From Paraprevotella clara YIT 11840 (GTDB lineage Bacteria > Bacteroidota > Bacteroidia > Bacteroidales > Bacteroidaceae), in the NCBI RefSeq assembly GCF_000233955.1, contig NZ_JH376599.1:126277-190276 (forward strand): a stretch of DNA of 64,000 bases. The letters are read 5' to 3'. Made by a program: the position numbers and the translations under genes. The notes under the pieces are model-generated. The model saw nothing but the letters and a program-made list of their open reading frames with translations. It was not told the DNA's origin and searched no databases. The first letter of the stretch is position 1. Each line of letters starts with the position of its first letter. This document shows positions 20,125 to 28,067 of the stretch, one piece after another.

Positions 20125-20167
20125 TAGGTATTAGATAAGCTTTATATTTAATTTTCACTCAGACAAG

Positions 20168-20202
20168 AGGGAGGCGGCCGGTATGAGGAAGCCTCCCTTT
20201 TT
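20168..20202 (+). terminator. Intrinsic terminator after 16486 gene
   Basis: Perfect 8-bp stem AGGGAGGC/GCCTCCCT (20168-20175 and 20191-20198) with a 15-base loop followed by a T-rich run. Confidence 0.85.
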
Positions 20203-20237
20203 CTTTGGGTTGGGGAATAATTGATAAGACAGGAATT

Positions 20238-22196
20238 ATGAAAAGTTTGAATCTGATGAAACCGGTCCTTTTATGCTTCTCGGCCTTCATGCTGCATGCG
20301 TTGGAGGGGCAGGGCAAAGGGTATTACGTTTCTGCCGCTGCTGGGGATGGCGGTGATGGGACGCACGTCCGGCCGTTTAAGGACATACAAGCGGCGGCTA
20401 CCCTCGCCGAGGCCGGTGATACCGTGTATGTGACCGGCGGTTTGTATGTGGTAGAAGGCCTGAAACCCGGGCATTCCGGTAGCGAAGGCCGTTTTGTCGT
20501 ATTTCGCCCTCTGCCGGGAACGGGCGAGGTGGTAGTGCGGCATCCCGACGTGTTGCCAGGGGATTATAGTGCGGTGTTCGACCTTTCCGGATTGAAGTAC
20601 GTTTGGCTCGGTGGCTTCACGTTCCGGGATTTCAAGTATGCCAAGTGTGCCGTATCGATGAACGGGAGCGAGGGATGTGTAGTGTCCCGTTGCCGATTTG
20701 AACGGTTGGGGCATCCGGAGGTGGCCTCATGGAATGCCAATTCTGTGATTTGGATGGGGAACGCCCGTGGAAATTCGGTGGTGGACAATGTGTTTGAAGA
20801 CATCATCGGGGACGGGGTATCCATTAACGGACAGCAATGTAACGGCAATCTGGTGGCTCGGAACTCTTTTGCGCGTTTCAGTGGCAAGAAACGCTCGTGG
20901 GGCGGAGAGAGCCTTTTCACACGGTGCATCGACGTGCAGGATATGTCGGACGGGAACAATGCTGTTGCCTTCAATTATTTTACGGAGGTGCCTACCTGCA
21001 TTTGGCTCGATCGCGACGGAAGCCGCAACATCTTGCTCCGGAACAGGGCGCATGCCTGCCGGGATTTTATATTCAATGAGTCGCGGTGTGCGGAAAACAT
21101 GGTGTCGGAAAATATAGGAGCCAATCTGGAAGGGATTGCTTATCAGACCGCACGTTACGAAACGGGGTGGACGGCCGATGCACAATGGACGAATAATGTG
21201 GCATTCCGTTGCAAGACGGGTTTCTTCATTCATAAGTCCCGGCGCGACTGGTTGCGCAACAACATCGTGTATGATTGTTCGGGGTATAACGTCGAGCTTT
21301 CCGATTCCGCATACGATTCCGGTCCTCATGTGTTTCTCGACAATTTGGTATATACACCAGGAAAGACGAAATCGTTGAAATTATGCGGTGGGGAAATGTC
21401 GTTACGTGCGTTCCAGACACGTCTCGGTGGAGAAGGCAATCTGGAAACGTCCCCCGGATTTGTCTCGATGACCTACGGACAGGAGGATTTCACGCTGAGA
21501 GAGGGTAGCCGGGCTAAAGGATACGGTTATGGCGGAGTGGATTTGGGGGCATATCCGGTGTATGGGGCGGTTCCGACGGGGCCGGAAGAGATGGATGACC
21601 CTTTCGCAGTACAAGCCGGTTTTGACGCGTATGCTTCATGCCTCGAAAGGGGAGCAGAGATGTCTTTCACAGTGCGGCTTTCACATGCTTATCGGGAAGA
21701 ACTACGTTTGGCTTTGCAGCCTGTGGCCGGAGAAGCGCGGGCCGGAGAAGACTTCATCCTTTCGACAGACGAAATGGTTTTTCTTCCCGGCGAGACTGCA
21801 AAGAGTTTTACGGTAGAGGGGGTAGGTTCCTCGCCGTATGATGAGTTGCTGGCTTTACGCCTTGTGCCCCATTCGGATGAAGTGGGTGTGTGTGGCGGTC
21901 TGACGGTGGTACGGATAAAGAAAAACATGGATTCGGAACCGGAATCCGTAGAAGGAAATGTACAGTATGATGAGGCTTGCCGGATTTTCTTCGAACGTGG
22001 AAGCGGAAAACTGAAGGTGGAATGGCCAGACGAGAAGTTTACAGTGGGTATTTACCGTCATGATGGCCGTTTGGTTCATAGCGATGGTCCGGCCGATGGG
22101 AGCTATGTTTGGGATATGAACCATATGCCCCGGGGACTTTACATCGTGAATGTAAAGAGCCGGAAAAGAACGTCAACGAAGACTGTTTGTAAGTAA
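20238..22196 (+). CDS. Parallel beta-helix protein with Calx-beta domain
   Basis: Exported protein of 652 residues from the ATG at 20238, preceded by AGGA. An in-frame TTG at 20205 lies in the terminator tract and is rejected. After the signal peptide the sequence reads YYVSAAAGDGGDGT then PFKDIQAAATLAEAGDTVYV, the typical opening of right-handed parallel beta-helix (DUF1565/polysaccharide lyase-like) proteins. Repeated helix coils run to about residue 440. A Calx-beta module follows (AVQAGFDAYASCLERGAEMSFTV onward, about 465-560), then a sorting-tail-like end (GIYRHDGRLV to RGLYIVNVKS). It may be a lyase, epimerase or binding protein; no catalytic residues can be assigned. It is the last gene before the accessory island. 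Confidence 0.72.
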   Translation: MKSLNLMKPVLLCFSAFMLHALEGQGKGYYVSAAAGDGGDGTHVRPFKDIQAAATLAEAGDTVYVTGGLYVVEGLKPGHSGSEGRFVVFRPLPGTGEVVVRHPDVLPGDYSAVFDLSGLKYVWLGGFTFRDFKYAKCAVSMNGSEGCVVSRCRFERLGHPEVASWNANSVIWMGNARGNSVVDNVFEDIIGDGVSINGQQCNGNLVARNSFARFSGKKRSWGGESLFTRCIDVQDMSDGNNAVAFNYFTEVPTCIWLDRDGSRNILLRNRAHACRDFIFNESRCAENMVSENIGANLEGIAYQTARYETGWTADAQWTNNVAFRCKTGFFIHKSRRDWLRNNIVYDCSGYNVELSDSAYDSGPHVFLDNLVYTPGKTKSLKLCGGEMSLRAFQTRLGGEGNLETSPGFVSMTYGQEDFTLREGSRAKGYGYGGVDLGAYPVYGAVPTGPEEMDDPFAVQAGFDAYASCLERGAEMSFTVRLSHAYREELRLALQPVAGEARAGEDFILSTDEMVFLPGETAKSFTVEGVGSSPYDELLALRLVPHSDEVGVCGGLTVVRIKKNMDSEPESVEGNVQYDEACRIFFERGSGKLKVEWPDEKFTVGIYRHDGRLVHSDGPADGSYVWDMNHMPRGLYIVNVKSRKRTSTKTVCK

Positions 22197-22213
22197 CGTG
22201 AGTTCGATATAAG

Positions 22214-22275
22214 AAAAAAACGGGACACGCAAGCGGAAAACGGCCTTCCGACGGGCTTTTATTCGCTTGCTTGTC
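22214..22275 (-). terminator. Terminator of the higBA pair
   Basis: Read on the minus strand, GACAAGCAAGCG pairs with CGCTTGCGTGTC (one mismatch) and is followed by CCG and seven T. The stem overlaps the last two bases of the higA stop codon. Confidence 0.65.
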
Positions 22276-22609
22276 AAAGCATCGCCGCAACCTTGCGGAT
22301 GTTTTCCAAGATTGCGGACAGCTTGCCATCGTGCCGGGCTGTCTGCATGTCGTAGTCGGATTGCATCCCCCGCCAAAATTCGGCATTTATACCCGTTGCC
22401 GCCTCAATTTTCAAGGCATATTCGGTGGTTATGGGGCGTTTGCCGTTTACAACCTCGTTAAACACGGAATATGAAACGCCTATCGTTTGGGCGAATTTCC
22501 GCTGTGAAAGCCCCCGTGCCTCTAACTCGTCTTTCAGTATTTCGCCCGGATGTATGGGCGTGGAAGGTTGCAACTCGTGCGGCGCATAGATTCTCTTTGC
22601 TGTTTCCAT
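22274..22609 (-). CDS. higA: HigA-type antitoxin, XRE-family HTH
   Basis: A 111-residue antitoxin of the HigA/VapI family. The motif HPGEILKDELEARGLSQRKFA (residues 20-40) opens an XRE helix-turn-helix, followed by VSYSVFNEVVNGKRPITTEYALKIEAATG. The C-terminal ISAEFW-like segment (INAEFWRGMQSDYDM) is characteristic of HigA. It should neutralise the HigB toxin encoded immediately upstream (5-bp gap) and repress the shared promoter. Toxin-first order is the usual higBA arrangement. The pair is unrelated to glycan use and marks an accessory insertion in the PUL. Confidence 0.9.
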   Translation of the reverse strand: METAKRIYAPHELQPSTPIHPGEILKDELEARGLSQRKFAQTIGVSYSVFNEVVNGKRPITTEYALKIEAATGINAEFWRGMQSDYDMQTARHDGKLSAILENIRKVAAML

Positions 22610-22614
22610 ATCGA

Positions 22615-22932
22615 TTACTTGTAATGGTTGCTAATATCCAACAATCGGCACACGGTTATTATTTGTTCGTTCACTACGTCCCTAACGGTAAATTCAAGTA
22701 GGTATTGTCGGTTTATCCGTACCGATGAAATGCCTTTTTTGTCTCCTTTCAACACTTCGTAATTAAGCGAATTGAGGCGGTACAGCATTTCAACATTGAT
22801 GGCACGTTTAAGAGACGCGACCGCCTTTTGATATCCTTTTATAACTTCGGGCTGATAGCGGTGCTTTTTGTCGCTTGTGCGTCCTTGCTCGAACAATTCA
22901 CGCAGGTAGTCTTTATCGAATTCTATAAACAT
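22615..22932 (-). CDS. higB: HigB/RelE-type toxin
   Basis: A 105-residue RelE/ParE-superfamily toxin, presumably a ribosome-dependent mRNA endonuclease. It shows LYRLNSLNYEVLKGDKKGISSVRINRQYLLEF, the usual core, with basic residues in RINRQYLLEF. The start is set at the ATG at 22932: a longer reading from a TTG at 22956 would begin inside the -7 box of the promoter at 22954-22985 and is therefore ruled out. The antitoxin follows directly. Confidence 0.85.
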   Translation of the reverse strand: MFIEFDKDYLRELFEQGRTSDKKHRYQPEVIKGYQKAVASLKRAINVEMLYRLNSLNYEVLKGDKKGISSVRINRQYLLEFTVRDVVNEQIITVCRLLDISNHYK

Positions 22933-22953
22933 AGTGCCTGGCCTGTTTGAGGG

Positions 22954-22985
22954 CAAAGATACCTATTTTGTTTGATATTCGCAAA
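22954..22985 (-). promoter_or_regulatory. higBA promoter (TTTG-N20-TATCTTTG)
   Basis: On the minus strand TTTG (plus positions 22982-22985) is followed after 20 bases by TATCTTTG (22954-22961), a full match to the Bacteroidetes sigma-ABfr consensus. The start point would be close to 22948, leaving about 16 bases to the ATG at 22932. Confidence 0.8.
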
Positions 22986-23038
22986 TTGTCGAACAAATTT
23001 ATAATTTGTGTACTTGTCGGGAATCCGTCATCTCCCAC

Positions 23039-23373
23039 ACCTCCCCAGGAGTTTTGCAAAAAGACCTTTCATCTTTCAGGTTATGGGGTAACCGGTTGTA
23101 ATATACTGTATTACGGACTGAAAGATGCTTCAGATATCTTTCAGTTTTCTTTCAGGGCAGAAAACGATGAGAAGTTCTCAGCCAAACGTTTTTTCAATCT
23201 CAGCCGAATGATTTTTCGTTTTCAGCCAAACGATTTTTCATTCTTAGCCGAACGAAATGAGGCGTGGCTGAAGGATGCCTGAAGCATCTTTCAGTTTATA
23301 ATGCCAATGTAATGAGGAGATTATGGTGTAACCTGAAAGATGAAAGGTCTTTTTGCAAAAATCCTGGGGAGGT
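23039..23373. repeat. 335-bp palindromic intergenic element
   Basis: Terminal arms 23039-23083 and 23329-23373 are a 45-base inverted repeat with a single mismatch (CCTCCCCAGGA at one end, TCCTGGGGAGG at the other). Inside it a second perfect 17-base inverted repeat, ACTGAAAGATGCTTCAG, occurs at 23117-23133 and 23279-23295. CTTTCAG/CTGAAAG motifs recur throughout. The core is a tandem 22-bp repeat. The apparent short reading frames in the two arms encode the same peptide because of the symmetry and are not genes. It is either a MITE-like element or a decayed mobile element; no transposase is present. Confidence 0.75.
23179..23254 (+). repeat. 22-bp tandem repeat, 3.5 copies
   Basis: Copies start at 23179, 23201, 23223 and 23245 (partial). 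The unit is CAGCCRAAYGATTTTTCNTTCT. Related sequence, partly inverted, occurs at 44771-44836. There are no unique spacers, so it is not a CRISPR array. Confidence 0.8.
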
Positions 23374-23531
23374 ATAGGGAGACAGATTTCCTGTTTCCGG
23401 AAAGGCTCTTCATGCGTTTGGAAAATCATGTATCGCAGAGTAAAATGCGGTTGTTGTCGGAGGAGATGTTTTGCAAGGGATACGAACGGTGCGAAAAAAG
23501 GTTTGGACGTTGAGTGTCAGTGGAGATAGAA

Positions 23532-23731
23532 GTTTATCTCTTAAGAAGAGAGCAACCATTACACAAAGTTATAGGAAAAAAACTGATTTTAACTCCATTC
23601 CAAAAGATTTTTTTTCGCAGCATTTGAAAAAAAGAATTTTTTGTTATGAAATAACAATTCGTCTGGGGCTTCTTCAAACCTTATTATCAACTGTATATAT
23701 CATCGGGTTGCTCTCTTCTTAAGAGATAAAC
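23532..23731. repeat. 200-bp segment bounded by 26-bp perfect inverted repeats
   Basis: The arms at 23532-23557 and 23706-23731 are perfect inverted copies beginning GTTTATCTCTTAAGAAGAGA. Each arm is itself a dyad, GTTnnTCTCTT-AAG-AAGAGAnnAAC, as expected of a recombinase or transposase target. The 148-bp interior is AT-rich and contains a minus-strand -7 box TAACTTTG (23564-23571) that faces away from the HTCS gene in this orientation. No gene is inside. It is either an invertible promoter segment or a MITE. No clear target-site duplication is visible. Confidence 0.7.
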
Positions 23732-23817
23732 CGATGGCAGAGCGTTTTCAAGGCCGGAACACAATGCAGAAAGTACAAATGAAGAATACTGTTTAATTAA
23801 AGCTTATATCTAAATCT

Positions 23818-26800
23818 ATGAACTGGAAAAAAAATCTCTTAAGCTTTCTTTTGGGACTGTTGGGAGTCTTTATGAAAGCACAAACCCCAGTCTCTTTTAC
23901 TTCAGATCAGGGACTGTCGAATACCTGTATCCGTTCCATCATGGAAGACAGCCGGAAAAATGTGTGGATTTCTACGCAAAGCGGCTTAAACCGTTATGAC
24001 GGTGTGAAGATGAACGTTTATCGGCATAAAAAAGGTGAAGCCGGGACTTTGGGGCATGACATGGTAAGTTGTGCGTTGGAAGTAGAACCCGGTTCTGTGC
24101 TTATCGGAATGGAGTCCGGCGTGCAGATGTACTCTTATGATACGGACCGGTTTACCGATGTTCCTATTATCGTAGTCGGGGGCGACACCATCCATGCCCA
24201 TGTAATTTCGATGACCAAACTGAGCGGAGATTCTATTTATGTCTGTACGGCCGGATACGGACTTTATCGCCTGTGTGAGGATGAGGATGGAAAGAAGTTC
24301 CTGAAAGAAATGAGAGATTTTCCGCCGGCTAAGGTCACTCTTTTGCAAATATTTGAAGACCGTGAAAAGAGAGTCTGGTTTGTAGATGCGGACGGAGGGA
24401 TACATTGTTCGAAGGGTGGAAAACTCCGTCGGGTGGCAAGCTATCCCGGGGCTATCGAACTTTGTCAGAGTTCGTCCGGACATCTTTATCTGGCCACGGC
24501 TCATGACGGGTTATTGTGTTATTCCGAAACAGAAAATCGTTTTTATGATGTTTTTCCGGAAAGCCGCCGTTACGTGATGGCTTCCATAAATCCCGGATTG
24601 GAAGGACAGATATTGATATCTACCGACGGTGACGGGCTGAAAATCTATGATGAAGCCACCGGACTTATTACGCAGAGCAATATCCGTACGTATGAATATA
24701 ACCTGGCTACGTCTAACGTGAAGGATGCCATTGTGGACAGCGATGGCAATACATGGGTCGGAGTCTACTGGAAAGGCGTATTGGTGATGCCCGACATGGC
24801 GACCAGTTTTGAATACGTGGGGCGTCGCTCGGTTCAGAAGAACACGATCGGTACGAATTGTGTGACGTCTATCACCGGCGACGGACATGGAAACCTTTGG
24901 TTGGCGGCCGACCACTGCGGGGTGTATCATCTGGCTCATGATGGCAGCAGCAGTGTCCATTTCAAACCGGGTGTGGTGAAGACGATGCCTTCCACGGTGA
25001 TGAGCATGTTGGAGGATTCGGAAGGGACGTTATGGCTGGGTTCTTCGTGGTCGGGTGTGGCGAAGATGGACAAACATACTGGAGAGTGCGTCAACCTCGG
25101 CGCGTGGGTGAAGGACGGAAATAAAATACCGAATGCTTACACGATGGTGGAAGACGGTTATAAGAATATATGGATAGGGACGATGGGTAGCGGGCTGTTC
25201 CGCTACAGTCTGCTTACGGGAGAGTTGACACAATATAAGATGTTGGTCGATAATACGGTGGTCTACCCTTATCAGATTCTGAGAAACCTTTATGTGAGGA
25301 CGCTGTTGGTACATGGTGATTTCCTTTATGTGGGTACGGCCGACGGGTTGGAGGTGTTCACTTTGTCTAAGGGAGGAGACATCCGTTTACGGGGGCGGTT
25401 TATGCTTAAAAGCAGTGTGCGCGACATGAAAGTGGATGCCGACGGAGTGCTTTGGGCTGCCACGACATTAGGACTTGTGCGTTTCGACATAGCGAACGAA
25501 AGCGTGAAGACTTATACCGTGGAAGACGGGTTGCCTATTAATTCCACATGTAGCGTAGAAATCGCTTCCGACGGGAAAATATGGGTGAGCACGGACGATG
25601 GCCTGACCTGTTTTAATTCGGAGAAAGGAACCTTTGACAATTACCACATCGAAGACGGACTGCAAGGAAATGAGTTCAGCGTAAAGGCTTCTTATTCTCA
25701 AGACGGGATGCTGTATTTCGGTGGTATCAACGGACTGACTTTGTTCCGTCCGTCGGATGTGGGGAAGCAAGCGGGGATGGAGAAAGTGGAACTTCGTATG
25801 GTGGATTTTTATGTCAACGGTAAGCCGGTGCATGCAGGTGACCGTTCGGGACATTACACGATTATAGACCGTTGGCTTCCGCTGGTGGACGAGGTGAACC
25901 TTTCCCATCGTGACAAGTCGTTCAGCATAGAACTTTCCACGATGAGTTTCAGCAACCGGCGTGTGACGTATTACTACTGTATCAACAATGGCGATTGGAT
26001 TGCGTTGGAGTACGGGCAGAACCGTATATCCTTTATCAATATGGAAACGGGAACCTATCGCATACGTATGAAAGCCGAGGCATACGGGGAGTCGTCCGAA
26101 GTGAAGGAACTGACGGTGATGGTACATCCCGTATGGTATTTGTCCCCACTGGCCGTTATGGTCTATTTCGTGCTGCTTCTTTTTATCTTTTATGTGGTAC
26201 TTTTGCAAGTCAAGGAACATTTCAAGGCCAAACGGATTCTTGAAAAGCATCGTCAGGTGGAAGAACTGAATGAAGCGCGTATTCAGTTTTTTATGAACAT
26301 CAGTCATGAAATACGTACCCCGATGACGCTTATTCTCAGTCCGCTCATGAAGTTGATGAAGTCGGACAAAGACGAAACGCATCAACGCAGTTATTCGCTC
26401 ATATATCAGAATTCCCAGCGTATTCTCCGGTTGATCAACCAACTAATGGATGCGCGTAAGATAGAAAAGGGACAGTTCCGATTGAAGTATCATAAAGTAG
26501 AGATGGTAGGTTTCGTCAATAATCTCTATGAGTTGTTCGAAACCACGGCTCATAATCGCGGCATTACGTTCACCTTTGTACATGATATGGAACGAATGGA
26601 CGTTTGTGTAGATCCGCAAAACTTTGACAAGGTGGTGATGAACCTGCTTTCGAATGCGTTTAAGTTCACTCCCGACGGCGGTGTGGTCACCATCGAGTTG
26701 AAAGACGTGAGCGGTGACATACCCGGTGAACGGGATTTCAGGCTTTCGGTGACGGACAGTGGTGTGGGCATTCCCGACCAGGAGAAGAGCCGGGTGTTTG

Positions 26801-27906
26801 AACGTTTCTATTCAGGCAAATGGGGCGGAGATTATGTCGGTACCGGTATCGGATTGAATCTGACGAAATTGTTGGTAGAGCTGCATGAGGGGCGTATTTG
26901 GGCGGAAAACAATCCCGAAGGCCAGGGTACGCGTTTCATTGTGCAGATGCCTCAGGCGTTGGAGCTGCTGGAGGATATTTCGGATGACAAGATGCCCCAA
27001 GCTGTTTATTCCGCGCCCTTGGAGGCGGAGCATGTGGCAGAGACGGTAGCCGAATTGCCGGAAGAAAAGAAAGGAGGAAGTAAGCACGGACGTATATTGG
27101 TCGTGGAGGACGAGACAACGATACGGCGTTATCTGCATGGTGAGTTTGCCGGGGAATATCATGTCAGTGAATGCAGTAACGGGCAGGAAGCTTGGGATTA
27201 CCTTATCCAGAACGTGGAGAAAGTGGATTTGGTCGTGAGCGATGTCATGATGCCGGTCATGGACGGTATTACGCTTTGCCGCAAAATCAAGGGGAGTTTC
27301 AATACGAACCATATTCCTGTGATTCTGTTGACGGCTAAAAGCGAAGATGCCGACCGTCTGGAAGGATTGTCCACAGGAGCTGATGCCTATATGTCCAAGC
27401 CTTTTAATATCGATATTTTGCGGCAGACCGCAGAGAACTTATTGAAAAATAAACGAAGATTACAGGGCAAATACGGTGTAGCCCTACAGGAAGAGAAAAT
27501 GGATAAAATAGAATTGGTGTCTCCGAACGACCAGATGATGGAACGAGTGATGAAGGTGATTAACGAGAATATTTCCAGTCCGGATTTGAGTGTGGAGTTC
27601 ATTGCCGATAAAATAGGTATCAGCCGGGTTCATTTCCATCGCAGGCTGAAAGATGCCACAGGATTGACTCCACGCGATTTCGTACGGAATATCCGTCTTT
27701 CGCAGGCGGCTAAACTTTTGGCCGGGAAGAATTTCGATATTACCGATGTGGCTATCGCTACGGGCTTCAGGTCTGTATCTACATTTTCTACGTGCTTTAA
27801 AGGATACTTCGGCATGACGCCTACCGAATATGCCCGTAAGAATGCCAAGACAAAAACAGAGTCGGAAAGAGAAGAGGATGAGGACGTTACTGAGGGACTG
27901 CCATAA
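23818..27906 (+). CDS. Hybrid two-component system sensor-regulator (HTCS)
   Basis: A 1362-residue one-protein signalling system in the inner membrane. Order: signal peptide (1-22); periplasmic two-component regulator propeller repeats (about 25-690) with many VWIST, LWLGSS and IWIGTMGSGL blade motifs; Y_Y_Y domain (about 700-775); one transmembrane segment (near 777-802, LAVMVYFVLLLFIFYVVLL); HisKA with NISHEIRTP and phospho-acceptor His830; HATPase_c (N-box near 942, DSGVGIP near 981); receiver domain (ILVVEDE, phospho-acceptor Asp1142); AraC-type HTH at the C-terminus (about 1258-1345). Such regulators sense an oligosaccharide in the periplasm and activate their PUL. All key residues are present. 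The six direct-repeat sites in this window are candidate targets. The gene is monocistronic, with a terminator just after it. Confidence 0.96.
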   Translation: MNWKKNLLSFLLGLLGVFMKAQTPVSFTSDQGLSNTCIRSIMEDSRKNVWISTQSGLNRYDGVKMNVYRHKKGEAGTLGHDMVSCALEVEPGSVLIGMESGVQMYSYDTDRFTDVPIIVVGGDTIHAHVISMTKLSGDSIYVCTAGYGLYRLCEDEDGKKFLKEMRDFPPAKVTLLQIFEDREKRVWFVDADGGIHCSKGGKLRRVASYPGAIELCQSSSGHLYLATAHDGLLCYSETENRFYDVFPESRRYVMASINPGLEGQILISTDGDGLKIYDEATGLITQSNIRTYEYNLATSNVKDAIVDSDGNTWVGVYWKGVLVMPDMATSFEYVGRRSVQKNTIGTNCVTSITGDGHGNLWLAADHCGVYHLAHDGSSSVHFKPGVVKTMPSTVMSMLEDSEGTLWLGSSWSGVAKMDKHTGECVNLGAWVKDGNKIPNAYTMVEDGYKNIWIGTMGSGLFRYSLLTGELTQYKMLVDNTVVYPYQILRNLYVRTLLVHGDFLYVGTADGLEVFTLSKGGDIRLRGRFMLKSSVRDMKVDADGVLWAATTLGLVRFDIANESVKTYTVEDGLPINSTCSVEIASDGKIWVSTDDGLTCFNSEKGTFDNYHIEDGLQGNEFSVKASYSQDGMLYFGGINGLTLFRPSDVGKQAGMEKVELRMVDFYVNGKPVHAGDRSGHYTIIDRWLPLVDEVNLSHRDKSFSIELSTMSFSNRRVTYYYCINNGDWIALEYGQNRISFINMETGTYRIRMKAEAYGESSEVKELTVMVHPVWYLSPLAVMVYFVLLLFIFYVVLLQVKEHFKAKRILEKHRQVEELNEARIQFFMNISHEIRTPMTLILSPLMKLMKSDKDETHQRSYSLIYQNSQRILRLINQLMDARKIEKGQFRLKYHKVEMVGFVNNLYELFETTAHNRGITFTFVHDMERMDVCVDPQNFDKVVMNLLSNAFKFTPDGGVVTIELKDVSGDIPGERDFRLSVTDSGVGIPDQEKSRVFERFYSGKWGGDYVGTGIGLNLTKLLVELHEGRIWAENNPEGQGTRFIVQMPQALELLEDISDDKMPQAVYSAPLEAEHVAETVAELPEEKKGGSKHGRILVVEDETTIRRYLHGEFAGEYHVSECSNGQEAWDYLIQNVEKVDLVVSDVMMPVMDGITLCRKIKGSFNTNHIPVILLTAKSEDADRLEGLSTGADAYMSKPFNIDILRQTAENLLKNKRRLQGKYGVALQEEKMDKIELVSPNDQMMERVMKVINENISSPDLSVEFIADKIGISRVHFHRRLKDATGLTPRDFVRNIRLSQAAKLLAGKNFDITDVAIATGFRSVSTFSTCFKGYFGMTPTEYARKNAKTKTESEREEDEDVTEGLP

Positions 27907-27957
27907 ACTATGGTCTCTTACGTAACAAAAAACTATGTGAAATGTAATATTCGCACA

Positions 27958-28026
27958 TTTGTTACAAAATAGCAAAAATCCGTTACGCAGGAATAAACAG
28001 AAAAGGTTTATTCCTGCGTATTTTTG
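27958..28026 (+). promoter_or_regulatory. Candidate HTCS operator and -7 box, 28068 gene
   Basis: Direct repeat TTTGTTAC (27958-27965), 13-bp spacer AAAATAGCAAAAA, TCCGTTAC (27979-27986). The -7 box TATTTTTG at 28019-28026 is a full consensus match 32 bp further on. An inverted copy of the first half-site (GTAACAAA) is at 27922-27929. The second half-site and the -7 box are built into the stem and T-run of the HTCS terminator. Confidence 0.7.
27984..28025 (+). terminator. Intrinsic terminator of the HTCS gene
   Basis: Perfect 15-bp stem (27984-27998 with 28006-28020, arm TACGCAGGAATAAAC), 7-base loop, then five T. Confidence 0.9.
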
Positions 28027-28067
28027 TTCCAGTAAATTCTTTTTGTGAAACTAAAAAGTATGGAGAA

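Noticed and set aside
23179-23254. CRISPR-like array
   Set aside because: Repeats are contiguous with no unique spacers and no cas genes are nearby.
22947-23429. Short reading frames with the shared peptide FCKKTFHLSGY
   Set aside because: They are mirror translations of the two arms of the inverted repeat, not a gene family.
23471-23722. An 83-codon frame upstream of the HTCS gene
   Set aside because: It runs through the 26-bp inverted repeat and AT-rich core, has no start signal and resembles no protein.
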